Assembly: GCF_003473295.1 (NCBI RefSeq)
Contig: NZ_QRMP01000007.1
Location: forward strand, 1,299-65,298
Origin: Parabacteroides sp. AM08-6
Lineage (GTDB): Bacteria; Bacteroidota; Bacteroidia; Bacteroidales; Tannerellaceae
Reading direction: 5' to 3'
Length of the DNA: 64,000 nucleotides
Below are positions 55,366 through 64,000 of this stretch, one piece after another; the stretch's first letter is position 1; every line of letters begins with the position of its first letter. The notes under the pieces were generated by a model that was not told the DNA's origin, searched no databases, and was given only the letters and a program-made list of their open reading frames with translations. The translations under genes were made by a program, and so were the position numbers.

Positions 55366-57696
55366 GTGGAAGAATATCTGAAACAATTAAATAAAAGTCA
55401 GTACGAAGCGGTTGTCTATACAGAAGGTCCTTCGTTGGTGATAGCTGGGGCCGGTTCGGGAAAGACACGTGTGCTGACTTACAAAATAGCTTATTTATTG
55501 CACCAAGGACTACCTCCTCAGAGTATTTTGGCTTTGACCTTTACCAATAAGGCTGCCCGTGAAATGAAAGAGCGTATTGCCACCTTGACTGACGAACAGA
55601 CAGCCCGTCGTTTATGGATGGGAACATTTCATTCCATTTTTTCGCGTATTCTTCGTTATGAAGCCGAACATATCGGATATCCGTCCAATTTTACCATTTA
55701 TGATACAGCCGATTCTAAAAGTTTGCTACGTTCCATCATAAAAGAAATGCAACTGGATGATAAAGTTTATCGCCTGAATATGATACAAAGCCGTATTTCT
55801 AATGCTAAGAATGCGTTAATCACTTATAAGGCTTACGAACAAAATAAAGAATTGGTCGAGCATGATATGGAATGTAAAATGCCTTTGCTCCGGGATATTT
55901 ACAAACGTTATCAGAATCGTTGTCAGCAGGCCGGTGCAATGGATTTTGATGATTTGTTGTTGCAAACTAATATTCTCTTTCGCGATCACTTGGATGTATT
56001 GGAAAAATACCGTAATTTTTTTCAGTTTGTTTTAGTAGATGAATATCAGGATACGAATTTTGCACAACATTTGATTGTACAACGTATATGTGAACAACAT
56101 CGCCGTATCTGTGTCGTAGGAGATGATGCCCAAAGTATCTATTCTTTCCGTGGTGCAAATATTGATAATATTTTGCAATTTAAGAATTTGTATCCGGGTT
56201 GCCATATTTTTAAATTGGAAAGAAATTATCGCTCTACACAGAATATAGTAAATGCAGCCAATAGCTTGATACATAAGAATACCCAGCAAATACATAAAAC
56301 GGTTTATTCGGAAAAGGAAGAGGGAAGCAAGGTTTGTGTTTGTGCTTCTTATTCGGATTATGAGGAAGGATATGCGGTTGCCGGAAAAATAAACGATATG
56401 CGGATGCAAAATTATGACTATGCGGATTTTGCGATTCTGTATCGTACAAATGCTCAATCACGTATCTTGGAAGAGGCGTTGCGAAAGCGGGGGATTCCTT
56501 ATAAAATATATGGTGGTCTTTCTTTCTATCAGCGGAAAGAGATAAAAGATGTCATTTCGTATCTGCGTCTGATTATCAATCCACATGACGAAGAGGCTTT
56601 TAAACGTGTTATCAATTATCCGGTTCGGGGTATTGGCGAAACAACACTCGAAAAGTTAATTACAGCTGCAAATGAAAAAAATGTAAGCCTTTGGACTATA
56701 TTGAATGACCCGATTGGTTTTGCTCTTCCCATTAATAATGGTACAGCGAAAAAATTAACAGGTTTCCGGGAATTGATTGAAAGTTTTATCAGCCGTAATG
56801 CACAAATGTCTGCTGAAGAGATCACATCCATTGTCGTGAAAGAAAGTGGAATTGTCAGTACATTATTTCAGGACCGCTCCGTGGAAGGTATTAGCAAACA
56901 GGAAAATTTGCAGGAATTACTGAAAGGTATTTCCGAGTTTTGTGAAATCCGGAAAGAGGAAGGTATAGAACATGTTTCTTTGGCGGATTTTCTATCTGAA
57001 GTGTCTCTTCTGACAGATCAGGATAATGATAAAGATGAGCAAGCTAATAAAGTGACAATGATGACTGTCCATGCTGCAAAAGGGTTGGAATTTAAGAATG
57101 TTTTTGTGGTTGGTCTGGAAGAAGATTTGTTTCCATCGCTAATGGCAAAAGATAATTCGAGGGCAATCGAAGAAGAGAGGCGTTTGTTTTATGTAGCAAT
57201 TACCCGCGCTGAACAGAACTGTATCCTTACGTTTGCCAAAAGCCGTTACCGGAATGGACAAAGTGTCATGTGTTCTCCCAGTCGTTTTTTGAAAGATATA
57301 GATGTCCGATTTCTAAATATGCCGGAGGTACAATCCGGAGATACTTTTGCAGCCGTACGCGAACGTTTTCAGCGTCCTGCGGCATTTAATTCTTCTTTCC
57401 AGCAGCCTAAGGCTGTTGAACCGGAACAAGATACGTATGTTTCGCCAACATCTCAAGCTGTCAAATGTCAACAACGTTTAACCAAAGTGGATACGACGTC
57501 AACCGCTTCATCTTTGCCGGCTTCCAACCTGTCAGGACTTCATGTCGGAACTAAGGTCCGTCACGACCGCTTTGGAGAAGGCGAGGTCACCGCTATAGAA
57601 GGTGAGGGGGGGAATATCAAAGCTACTGTTACTTTTATGAATTTTGGACAGAAGCAGTTATTACTGAAGTTTGCCCGTTTAACTATATTGGGATAG
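55366..57696 (+). CDS. UvrD/PcrA-type superfamily 1 DNA helicase
   Basis: This ATP-dependent 3'-5' helicase acts in repair and in clearing RecA or stalled RNA polymerase. From the GTG at 55366 it has 776 residues, with Walker A VIAGAGSGKTRVLTYK, motif Ia ALTFTNKAAREMKER, motif II VLVDEYQDTN, motif III GDDAQSIYSFRGA, motif IV ERNYRSTQNI, motif V VTMMTVHAAKGLEFKNVFVV and motif VI EEERRLFYVAITRAE. The C-terminus ends in a Tudor-like segment, VGTKVRHDRFGEGEVTAIEG. An ATG at 55303 would add 21 residues but lies before a likely promoter. Confidence 0.95.
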   Translation: MEEYLKQLNKSQYEAVVYTEGPSLVIAGAGSGKTRVLTYKIAYLLHQGLPPQSILALTFTNKAAREMKERIATLTDEQTARRLWMGTFHSIFSRILRYEAEHIGYPSNFTIYDTADSKSLLRSIIKEMQLDDKVYRLNMIQSRISNAKNALITYKAYEQNKELVEHDMECKMPLLRDIYKRYQNRCQQAGAMDFDDLLLQTNILFRDHLDVLEKYRNFFQFVLVDEYQDTNFAQHLIVQRICEQHRRICVVGDDAQSIYSFRGANIDNILQFKNLYPGCHIFKLERNYRSTQNIVNAANSLIHKNTQQIHKTVYSEKEEGSKVCVCASYSDYEEGYAVAGKINDMRMQNYDYADFAILYRTNAQSRILEEALRKRGIPYKIYGGLSFYQRKEIKDVISYLRLIINPHDEEAFKRVINYPVRGIGETTLEKLITAANEKNVSLWTILNDPIGFALPINNGTAKKLTGFRELIESFISRNAQMSAEEITSIVVKESGIVSTLFQDRSVEGISKQENLQELLKGISEFCEIRKEEGIEHVSLADFLSEVSLLTDQDNDKDEQANKVTMMTVHAAKGLEFKNVFVVGLEEDLFPSLMAKDNSRAIEEERRLFYVAITRAEQNCILTFAKSRYRNGQSVMCSPSRFLKDIDVRFLNMPEVQSGDTFAAVRERFQRPAAFNSSFQQPKAVEPEQDTYVSPTSQAVKCQQRLTKVDTTSTASSLPASNLSGLHVGTKVRHDRFGEGEVTAIEGEGGNIKATVTFMNFGQKQLLLKFARLTILG

Positions 57697-57728
57697 TGGC
57701 AATTCAGATTGTAAAAACCTAGAAAATA

Positions 57729-57830
57729 TTTTCCCTTTTTAAGAAGGGGCAGGGTATGTTATCTTTATTCGCTTCGCAGGCATGATGAAGATTTCATACC
57801 CTTTTTTCTTACCATCTTAAAAAGGGAAAA
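57729..57830. terminator. large nested inverted repeat between convergent genes
   Basis: The outer arms, 57729-57744 and 57815-57830, are perfect 16-bp complements (TTTTCCCTTTTTAAGA). Inner arms GGGTATG (57752-57758) and CATACCC (57795-57801) pair again. The whole 102-base structure ends both the helicase and the BlaR1-like transcripts and may be a bidirectional terminator, or a REP/MITE-like remnant. Confidence 0.6.
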
Positions 57831-57837
57831 AGCCAGT

Positions 57838-59163
57838 TTACTTCTTTGGTAATTTAAAAGAAATAGGTATCGTATAATAGCAAGTGACCGTTTTATCTTT
57901 CAGCTTACCCGGAATCCACTTTGGCATTAATTTAGCAACTCTTATAGCCTCTGCGTCTAATAACGGAGAAGCTGAACGGCGAACAACAAAGTCACTCAAA
58001 CTGCCGTCTTTGTTAACAAGAAAAGATACGGAAACTCTTCCTGATATCCTTTTTTTTAGTGCTTCTTCCGGATACTTGATATTTTTATTGATAAAATCGA
58101 TAAGTTCTTCCTTACTTCCAGGATATTTAGGCATAACATCACAAATTGTATATTTTGTTTCATTATCCGGAGGAAGAGGAGCGGTTGTTTCTTCCGGTAA
58201 TGTCACCGGTTTGTGAATTTCAGCAGTGGAGACAGGTTCTGTCTCTGTCATTTGTTCAGTGACGAGGTGTGCCATTGTATCAATGTTATTGATTAACAAC
58301 AAGCCTCCAACTAATGGTAGCAAAGCCAGATATTTTATCCTGACTACGCTGTTTGTTCTTTTTTTGTTTAACATACTAATTCTCTTTTTTAATGGTAAGA
58401 CACTAAAGTTATTATATAATTTTGCTATAGCCTTATTGGAATGTCCCAATCCGATGAGTAAATATTGATACCTTTTTTTGTTATATCCGGCATATAATAC
58501 TTCCTGATCAGCTTGGTATTCCTGATTAATACTGATTTCCTTCTTTATCAACCATGCACACGGATTTATCCAACATATAATGCTGATAATTTCACTGACA
58601 ACCAAGTCCAGAGTATGTTTTAACCTGACGTGTGTCTGTTCATGAAGCAATATTTCATTCAAATCTGTCCGGCTGTATTGCTTGGGATAGATAAATATCC
58701 ATCCGAAGAAAGAATATGCTGCTTCCGCTTTCGGTAAAAGGCAGACTCTTATTCCGTTGATATGAGTCTTTTTACATGTGTAATAGGTGCATACAACGTT
58801 CGATAATTCAAATATACATCTTAAAAACAAGACTATTACGCCTGCTATATATCCCCATTGCAAGCATGAAAAAAGAGCATCTTGCCACCCTGATTGTGTT
58901 ATCGTATCTTCAGTTGTTACAATAGTTTCCTTGGGTATGAAATTTGAATAATAAGAGACCATCTCTGTCACACCCGAATGATTGGACAACCAACTACTAA
59001 GATCCGGCAATTGATAAAAAAAAGCAGCGAAGTAAATGAATAGTAGCGTAAACCGCCTGAGACGAAAGAATGTATCATGCTGAAACAGGAGACGATAGCA
59101 GATGTACAATAATGCTATTGCCAGATTAATCTTTATGAAATATAGGAATATCGAATTTTCCAT
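57838..59163 (-). CDS. BlaR1-like M56 metallopeptidase with C-terminal TonB domain
   Basis: The 441-residue protein has four membrane helices in its first 300 residues and the zinc site HEQTH in LLHEQTHVRLKHTLDL (about residues 190-205). After the last helix, a linker with Pro and Thr leads to a TonB C-terminal domain (about 350-441) with VMPKYPGSKEELIDFINKNIKYPEEA and GRVSVSFLVNKDGS. In BlaR1 the peptidase cuts a BlaI repressor on signal. The BlaI-like gene lies 25 bases upstream. The TonB domain replaces the beta-lactam sensor. Confidence 0.93.
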   Translation of the reverse strand: MENSIFLYFIKINLAIALLYICYRLLFQHDTFFRLRRFTLLFIYFAAFFYQLPDLSSWLSNHSGVTEMVSYYSNFIPKETIVTTEDTITQSGWQDALFSCLQWGYIAGVIVLFLRCIFELSNVVCTYYTCKKTHINGIRVCLLPKAEAAYSFFGWIFIYPKQYSRTDLNEILLHEQTHVRLKHTLDLVVSEIISIICWINPCAWLIKKEISINQEYQADQEVLYAGYNKKRYQYLLIGLGHSNKAIAKLYNNFSVLPLKKRISMLNKKRTNSVVRIKYLALLPLVGGLLLINNIDTMAHLVTEQMTETEPVSTAEIHKPVTLPEETTAPLPPDNETKYTICDVMPKYPGSKEELIDFINKNIKYPEEALKKRISGRVSVSFLVNKDGSLSDFVVRRSASPLLDAEAIRVAKLMPKWIPGKLKDKTVTCYYTIPISFKLPKK

Positions 59164-59188
59164 ATATAACCGGCATTTTTTTAGATTA

Positions 59189-59548
59189 CTATTCTTCGTT
59201 TTCTATTTGTTTCATCAATTCTTGCAAATCGCTTTTGGAGAGTTTCCGGTCGCGTACAAAAAATGAAACCATTTCTTTGTATGAACCCGTAAAATAATTC
59301 CGGACTACATTTGACATAAATGTTCGTTTATATACAGATTCTTTAATCCGTGGGCTAAACTGGATAACCGTACCGAACTTTTTAGGGGTTACATATTTTT
59401 TCTTTTCCAGGTTGCGTACAACTGATGCCACACTTGTATAAGGGGGACGGGGTTCTGGCATTTCGTTCAAAATGTCACGTATGAAACAGGGACCCAGTTT
59501 CCAGATATACAACATGATATCCTCTTCTTGTGCTGTTAATCTTTCCAT
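59189..59548 (-). CDS. BlaI/MecI/CopY-type transcriptional repressor
   Basis: The 119-residue protein has the BlaI winged helix: LTAQEEDIMLYIWKLGPCFIRD (about residues 4-25), then recognition-helix segment YTSVASVVRNLEKKKYVTPKK. The C-terminal helices form the dimer. It is paired with the BlaR1-like gene 25 bases downstream on the same strand, the classic repressor/protease unit. The signal and regulon are unknown. Confidence 0.95.
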   Translation of the reverse strand: MERLTAQEEDIMLYIWKLGPCFIRDILNEMPEPRPPYTSVASVVRNLEKKKYVTPKKFGTVIQFSPRIKESVYKRTFMSNVVRNYFTGSYKEMVSFFVRDRKLSKSDLQELMKQIENEE

Positions 59549-59668
59549 TGTTGTGTAATTTTTTTAATGAACAATCTACTATTTTTTCACAAAGCTACTA
59601 ATATTAAGTAGGTAATCAAGTGGGAATGGAATAAATATTGTTAAAACATGAAAGATGATATTATTTTC

Positions 59669-59676
59669 TATCTTTG
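59669..59676 (+). promoter_or_regulatory. -7 element of nspC
   Basis: TATCTTTG matches TAnnTTTG, 28 bases before the start codon at 59705. It is divergent from the BlaI-like gene. Confidence 0.65.
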
Positions 59677-59704
59677 CACTTTGATTTAAAATCGGGTAGG
59701 AAAC

Positions 59705-60844
59705 ATGATAGATTTCAATACAATACCATCTCCTTGTTATGTGATGGAAGAAGATTTGCTTCGCAGGAACCTGTCGCTTATCAAAAGTGTCAAGGAGCGG
59801 GCGGGCGTGAATATCATATTGGCATTTAAAGCTTTTGCCATGTGGAAAGCTTTTCCGATTGTGCGGGAATATATTCCGTATTCGACTGCCAGTTCTAAGT
59901 ATGAAGCACAATTAGCATACGAAGAAATGGGAAGTCGTGCACATACCTATTCTCCTGCATATACAGAGGCGGATTTCCCTGCGATATTGAAATACAGTAG
60001 TCATGTGACCTTTAATTCGTTGACGCAGTTTGAGCGTTTTTATCCGATGGTACAGGCTGATGGTAATAAGGTTTCATGCGGTTTACGTATCAATCCTGAA
60101 TATTCGGATGTAGAAACGGATTTGTATAATCCCTGTGCTCCGGGGTCTCGAATGGGGGTGGTAAGCGATTTGCTGGGGGAAAAACTGCCGGAAGGAATTG
60201 AGGGACTTCATTTTCATACCCTGTGCGAGTCATCTTCATATGACTTGGAGAAAACATTGACAGAAGTGGAGAAACGTTTCGGTCGTTTTTTGTCGTCTGT
60301 AAAATGGTTGAATATGGGAGGCGGACATTTGATGACTCGAAAAGGCTATGATACGGAACATTTGATTTCTTTGCTGCAGGCATTTAAGTCCAAATACCCT
60401 AATCTGGAAATTATCATGGAGCCAGGTAGCGCTTTTGCCTGGCAGACTGGCTTTCTGTTGACTACGGTTGTCGATATCGTGGAAAACCATGGGATAAAAA
60501 CAGCTATCATGGACGCTTCATTTACTTGCCACATGCCGGATTGTCTGGAAATGCCCTATAAACCCGTTATTCGTTTCGCTACGGACCCCGTGGAAGGAAA
60601 GCCTACTTATCGTATTGGTGGCAACAGTTGTCTGAGTGGTGACTTTATGGGAGACTGGTCATTTGAGAAGCCGTTAAAAATAGGTGATAAACTTATTTTT
60701 GAAGATATGATACATTATACTATTGTGAAAACGACAATGTTTAATGGTATACCGCATCCCTCGTTAGCTTTATGGAGAAAAGAAGGCAAACTGGAGATAT
60801 ATCGAACTTTTGATTATGAAGATTATAAAAACAGAATGAGCTGA
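59705..60844 (+). CDS. nspC: carboxynorspermidine/carboxyspermidine decarboxylase
   Basis: The enzyme removes CO2 from carboxy(nor)spermidine, the last step of the alternative polyamine pathway used by Bacteroidetes. The 379-residue PLP protein has the fold of the alanine-racemase type. The PLP Lys is Lys42 in ILAFKAFAMWKAF. Other conserved blocks are GLHFHTLCES (about 167-176), LNMGGGHLMT (about 203-212), IIMEPGSAFAWQTG (about 236-249) and SFTCHMPDCLEMPY. The partner dehydrogenase gene was not seen in this window. Confidence 0.95.
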   Translation: MIDFNTIPSPCYVMEEDLLRRNLSLIKSVKERAGVNIILAFKAFAMWKAFPIVREYIPYSTASSKYEAQLAYEEMGSRAHTYSPAYTEADFPAILKYSSHVTFNSLTQFERFYPMVQADGNKVSCGLRINPEYSDVETDLYNPCAPGSRMGVVSDLLGEKLPEGIEGLHFHTLCESSSYDLEKTLTEVEKRFGRFLSSVKWLNMGGGHLMTRKGYDTEHLISLLQAFKSKYPNLEIIMEPGSAFAWQTGFLLTTVVDIVENHGIKTAIMDASFTCHMPDCLEMPYKPVIRFATDPVEGKPTYRIGGNSCLSGDFMGDWSFEKPLKIGDKLIFEDMIHYTIVKTTMFNGIPHPSLALWRKEGKLEIYRTFDYEDYKNRMS

Positions 60845-60912
60845 CAGAATTTCTCAATTATTTAGTAATTTAGCGCACTCATTCAATAGAAAATCATTTA
60901 AGCAAGTAAAAT

Positions 60913-61866
60913 ATGGGTATTTTTAGTTTTTTCAGTAAAGAAAAAAAGGAAACTTTAGACAAAGGATTGTCAAAGACAAAAGAAAACGTATTCTCGAAGA
61001 TTACCAGAGCTGTTGCGGGGAAGAGCAAGGTAGACGACGAGGTATTGGATAATCTTGAGGAAGTTTTGATTACGTCTGATGTCGGAGTAGATACAACGCT
61101 AAAAATAATTTCCCGTATCGAAAAGCGTGTCGCTAAGGATAAGTATGTGACTACTCAGGAATTAACAGCTTTGCTCCGTGAAGAAATAGCAGCCTTGCTT
61201 ACTGAAAATAATACAGACGATGCTGAAATGTTTTCTTTACCGGAAGATAAGAAACCATACGTGATTATGGTTGTCGGTGTAAACGGTGTGGGGAAAACGA
61301 CTACAATCGGCAAATTAGCTTATCAGTTTAAAAAAGCAGGGAAAAATGTTTATCTTGGAGCAGCGGATACTTTCCGTGCCGCAGCAGTCGAACAACTTGT
61401 AATTTGGAGTGAACGGGTAGGAGTACCAATTGTAAAGCAGAAAATGGGTTCGGATCCTGCCTCCGTTGCTTTTGATACACTAAGTTCGGCTAAGGTAAAC
61501 GGGGCGGATGTCGTGATTATCGATACGGCAGGTCGTTTACACAATAAGATAAACTTAATGAATGAGCTTACTAAGATAAAGAATGTTATGAAGAAAGTTG
61601 TGCCTGATGCTCCTCATGAAATTCTTTTGGTTTTGGATGGCTCTACCGGACAGAATGCGTTTGAACAGGCTAAACAATTTACGGCGGCTACCGAAGTGAA
61701 TGCTCTTGCCGTGACAAAGCTGGATGGTACGGCTAAAGGTGGGGTAGTGATTGGTATTTCCGACCATTTCCGTATTCCGGTAAAGTATATTGGTTTGGGA
61801 GAAGGTATAGAAGATCTTCAGGTTTTTAATAAAAAAGAATTTGTAAATTCTCTTTTCGGAGAGTAA
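60913..61866 (+). CDS. ftsY: signal recognition particle receptor FtsY
   Basis: FtsY docks SRP-ribosome complexes at the membrane. The 317-residue protein has a short basic N-terminus, no large acidic A domain, an N domain (about residues 20-105) and a G domain with VGVNGVGKTTTIGKLA (about 119-134), AADTFRAAAVEQL, DTAGRLHNKINLM and TKLDGTAKGG. The ending KYIGLGEGIEDLQVFNKKEFVNSLF is universal. It is followed 8 bases later by the MBL-fold gene. Confidence 0.97.
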   Translation: MGIFSFFSKEKKETLDKGLSKTKENVFSKITRAVAGKSKVDDEVLDNLEEVLITSDVGVDTTLKIISRIEKRVAKDKYVTTQELTALLREEIAALLTENNTDDAEMFSLPEDKKPYVIMVVGVNGVGKTTTIGKLAYQFKKAGKNVYLGAADTFRAAAVEQLVIWSERVGVPIVKQKMGSDPASVAFDTLSSAKVNGADVVIIDTAGRLHNKINLMNELTKIKNVMKKVVPDAPHEILLVLDGSTGQNAFEQAKQFTAATEVNALAVTKLDGTAKGGVVIGISDHFRIPVKYIGLGEGIEDLQVFNKKEFVNSLFGE

Positions 61867-61874
61867 AATCGTTA

Positions 61875-62750
61875 ATGATGAAAAAGTTAATCTTCTTTTT
61901 GTTATTTACTTTGCTGTCTGCTCCTATGTATATTTATGGGAAGTCCGGATTTGCGATGTGGCAAATACCTTCTCAGGTAAATACGATTGGAAATTCATAT
62001 GTTTTCCTGACAGATAAAGGAAGAGTGATTGTGATGGATGGAGGAATGAAAGATGAGACTCTTTTTCTGCGAGGGTTTATTGCTGCATTGGGGAATGAGG
62101 TTGAAGCATGGATTGTTACTCATCCTCATAACGATCATGTAGGTGCATTGACTGAAATATTGAAAGAACCGAAAGGAATGAAAATACACAAAGTCTATCA
62201 TTCTCGTTTTTCTGATGATTTGCTTCGGTGTGAGCAGCCTTATGATAAATATGCATTTGAATTTTACGAGGTCTTGGATAAATCAGGGATTGAAGTTCTC
62301 AATCAAACAATACCAGGATTGACTGAAAGGATAGACGGATTGAATTTTAAGATACTGGGAGTAACAAATGAAGAATTTCGTATGAATCCATATAATAATT
62401 CCAGTATGATTATTAGAGTATGGGATAAAGAGAAATCAATCGTTTTTTTAGGAGATGCCGGAGTTGAATGTGGAAATAAAGTTTTAACAGGTCCTTTCCG
62501 GAAAGATTTGGACTGCGATTATTTGCAAGTAGCCCATCATGGACAGCAAGGGTGTAATGAACAGTTTTATAAGACAATAAAATTTAAAGCTTGCTTGTGG
62601 CCAACTCCTCTCTGGGTATGGAACAACGATCAGGGACAAGGAATCAATACGGGAAATTTGAAAACTTTTGAGACCCGGCATTGGATGGATGAGATAGGGA
62701 TTAAAGAGCACCACGTTACTTGCGTAGATGGATTATTTAAATTAGAATAG
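61875..62750 (+). CDS. exported metallo-beta-lactamase-fold hydrolase
   Basis: The 291-residue protein starts with a signal peptide ending MYIYG (about residue 22). The MBL motif THPHNDHVGALTE (about 79-91) gives the HxHxDH metal site in the form H-P-H-N-D-H. A second Asp lies in VFLGDAGVECG (about 193-203) and a His in VAHHGQQG (about 216-223). The set resembles the ComEC/Rec2-associated MBL group. It lies between ftsY and rimO in one run. The substrate is unknown. Confidence 0.85.
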   Translation: MMKKLIFFLLFTLLSAPMYIYGKSGFAMWQIPSQVNTIGNSYVFLTDKGRVIVMDGGMKDETLFLRGFIAALGNEVEAWIVTHPHNDHVGALTEILKEPKGMKIHKVYHSRFSDDLLRCEQPYDKYAFEFYEVLDKSGIEVLNQTIPGLTERIDGLNFKILGVTNEEFRMNPYNNSSMIIRVWDKEKSIVFLGDAGVECGNKVLTGPFRKDLDCDYLQVAHHGQQGCNEQFYKTIKFKACLWPTPLWVWNNDQGQGINTGNLKTFETRHWMDEIGIKEHHVTCVDGLFKLE

Positions 62751-62780
62751 AACTTTCAGAGCTTTTTTTATCACAAAGAA

Positions 62781-64000
62781 ATGCGGAAAAATAAAGTAGA
62801 TATTATTACACTGGGTTGTTCCAAAAATCTGGTAGACTCAGAGCAATTAATGCGCCAATTCGTTGCAAACGGTTATTCCGTCGAACATGACCCACATAAA
62901 ATCAACGGGGAAATTGTTGTTGTCAATACTTGTGGTTTTATAGGGGATGCCCAGGAAGAATCCATTAATATGATTTTGGATTTGGGCGAAGCTAAGAAAA
63001 AAGGGAAGATAGGTAAGCTCTTTGTTATGGGCTGTCTTTCCGAACGTTTCCTGAAAGATTTGGAAAGAGAATTACCGGAAGTTGACCGTTTCTATGGAAA
63101 ATTCAATTGGAAAGAGTTATTGGCGGATTTGGGCAAATCGTATTACCGTGAATTGGCTTCCGACCGTATTCTGACGACTCCGAAACATTATGCTTATTTG
63201 AAAATAGCAGAAGGTTGCAATCGTACCTGTTCCTATTGTGCGATTCCTATCAGTACCGGACATTATCAATCTTTGCCAATGGAAGATATTGAAAGCCAGG
63301 TTCGTTTATTGGTGGAACGAGGCGTGAAAGAATTTCAGGTGATTGCGCAGGATTTGACTTATTATGGCCTTGACCTGTATAATCGATGCGCATTGCCGGA
63401 ACTGATAGAACGCTTGTCGGATATTCCGGGTGTGGAATGGATACGTCTGCATTATGGTTATCCTTCACATTTCCCTTACGATTTGCTGCGTGTGATGCGC
63501 GAACGAGAAAATGTTTGTAAATATATGGACATCGCTTTGCAGCATATCAGTAATCCGATGCTGAAGAAGATGCGGCGCAATATAACAAGCGAAGAAACGT
63601 ATGCTCTGATACAACGCATGCGTGAAGAAGTACCCGGATTACATTTGCGTACAACTCTCATGGTGGGTCATCCCGGCGAAACAGAACAGGATTTTGAAGA
63701 ACTGGTCGAGTTTGTCAAAAAAGTTCGTTTTGAACGCATGGGAGCTTTCGCCTACAGCCATGAAGAAGGTACTTACGCCTACAAGAATTATACGGATGAT
63801 GTCACTCCGGAAGTTAAGCAAGAGCGTTTGGACTATCTGATGCGTATACAGGAAAGAATTTCGGCTGATGTAAATACGGCTAAGATAGGAAAAGACTTCA
63901 AGGTGATTATCGACCGTGAAGAAGATGATTTTTATATCGGTCGCACGGAATTCGACTCTCCGGAGGTTGACCCGGAAATGCTAGTTTACAAAAACCAATT
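62781..64000 (+). CDS. rimO: ribosomal protein S12 methylthiotransferase RimO (partial, cut by window end)
   Basis: RimO adds a methylthio group to an Asp of ribosomal protein S12. The visible 406 residues include the N-terminal domain with ITLGCSKNLVDSEQLM and VVVNTCGFIGDAQEESIN (three Cys for the auxiliary cluster), and the radical-SAM motif CNRTCSYC (about residues 145-152). The start of the TRAM domain is visible near the end of the window. The C-terminus lies beyond position 64000. It is 30 bases after the MBL gene. Confidence 0.95.
   Translation, partial: MRKNKVDIITLGCSKNLVDSEQLMRQFVANGYSVEHDPHKINGEIVVVNTCGFIGDAQEESINMILDLGEAKKKGKIGKLFVMGCLSERFLKDLERELPEVDRFYGKFNWKELLADLGKSYYRELASDRILTTPKHYAYLKIAEGCNRTCSYCAIPISTGHYQSLPMEDIESQVRLLVERGVKEFQVIAQDLTYYGLDLYNRCALPELIERLSDIPGVEWIRLHYGYPSHFPYDLLRVMRERENVCKYMDIALQHISNPMLKKMRRNITSEETYALIQRMREEVPGLHLRTTLMVGHPGETEQDFEELVEFVKKVRFERMGAFAYSHEEGTYAYKNYTDDVTPEVKQERLDYLMRIQERISADVNTAKIGKDFKVIIDREEDDFYIGRTEFDSPEVDPEMLVYKNQ

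Noticed and set aside
1..64000. CRISPR array, insertion sequence, prophage, tRNA or rRNA gene
   Set aside because: I looked for regularly spaced repeats, transposase motifs, integrase, phage structural genes and tRNA T-loop patterns and found none.

Overview
The window reads as a contiguous stretch of chromosome from an anaerobic gut-type member of the Bacteroidales. A Parabacteroides/Tannerellaceae-like organism is my best guess; I did not fix the genus. The support is the Bacteroidetes promoter element TAnnTTTG in front of many genes, weak or absent Shine-Dalgarno sequences, many Bacteroidetes-specific families (an ECF sigma factor followed by a membrane-anchored barrel protein, LytTR/LytS pairs, Mpi-type recombinases, carboxynorspermidine decarboxylase, MenF beside a hotdog thioesterase, grpE-dnaJ) and an AT-rich composition of roughly 40% G+C by eye. 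I saw no tRNA, rRNA, CRISPR array, insertion sequence or prophage.

Layout. 0-3 kb: a MATE exporter, a cytidylate kinase-like protein, and a TPP riboswitch controlling a Thi4 thiazole synthase that carries His at the suicide-cysteine position. 3.1-4.1 kb: an HTH regulator split by an 8-base homopolymer. 4.3-10.5 kb: a heavy-metal RND efflux operon (His-rich small protein, His-rich adaptor lipoprotein, CusA/CzcA pump, TolC-like channel). 10.6-12.5 kb: an ECF sigma factor with an unusual anti-sigma-like/TM/beta-barrel protein. 12.5-18.6 kb: a FabK-like flavoprotein, an M3 peptidase, an alkyltransferase-like DNA repair protein, a DUF4861-type lipoprotein, a YjdI/YjdJ-like pair and a small winged-helix protein. 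18.6-19.8 kb: a long AT-rich gap with a perfect 15-bp inverted repeat, then an Mpi-like serine recombinase that lacks the catalytic serine. 19.8-24.8 kb (minus): a PDZ protein, MutS2 and CorA in one run. 25-31 kb: grpE-dnaJ, a HEAT-like protein with GtrA and a GT2 transferase, and a uracil permease.

30.5-35.5 kb: a complete PotABCD polyamine transporter and a HAD hydrolase. 35.7-40.2 kb: a queuosine-precursor transporter behind a candidate preQ1-I riboswitch, a DUF2490-type protein, an SGNH hydrolase, a LytTR/LytS two-component pair, and a 41-residue membrane peptide. 40.3-42.6 kb: aminopeptidase P and type II pantothenate kinase. 42.7-46.0 kb: a tight five-gene operon (DRTGG, anti-sigma-type ATPase, [FeFe]-hydrogenase-like iron-sulfur protein, a second DRTGG, PHP phosphoesterase), which is the strongest candidate here for an uncharacterised redox-signalling system. 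46.1-49.8 kb: isochorismate synthase, a HAD-hotdog fusion that probably serves menaquinone synthesis, and a BamA/TamA-like barrel. 49.9-55.1 kb: a PAS histidine kinase, a MacB/FtsX-type permease with a sigma-54-like promoter and an upstream palindrome, and a membrane-embedded winged-helix regulator. 55.3-64 kb: a UvrD-type helicase, a BlaR1/BlaI-like pair, carboxynorspermidine decarboxylase, FtsY, a metallo-beta-lactamase-fold protein and RimO, which is cut by the window end.

Functional links. The Pot transporter and carboxynorspermidine decarboxylase both point to polyamine use. The metal pump is followed by an envelope-type sigma factor. Two riboswitches (TPP, preQ1) sit in front of genes whose products match their ligands. 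The -7 promoter elements also help decide several start codons: the SGNH hydrolase, aminopeptidase P and UvrD starts must lie downstream of the longest open frame.
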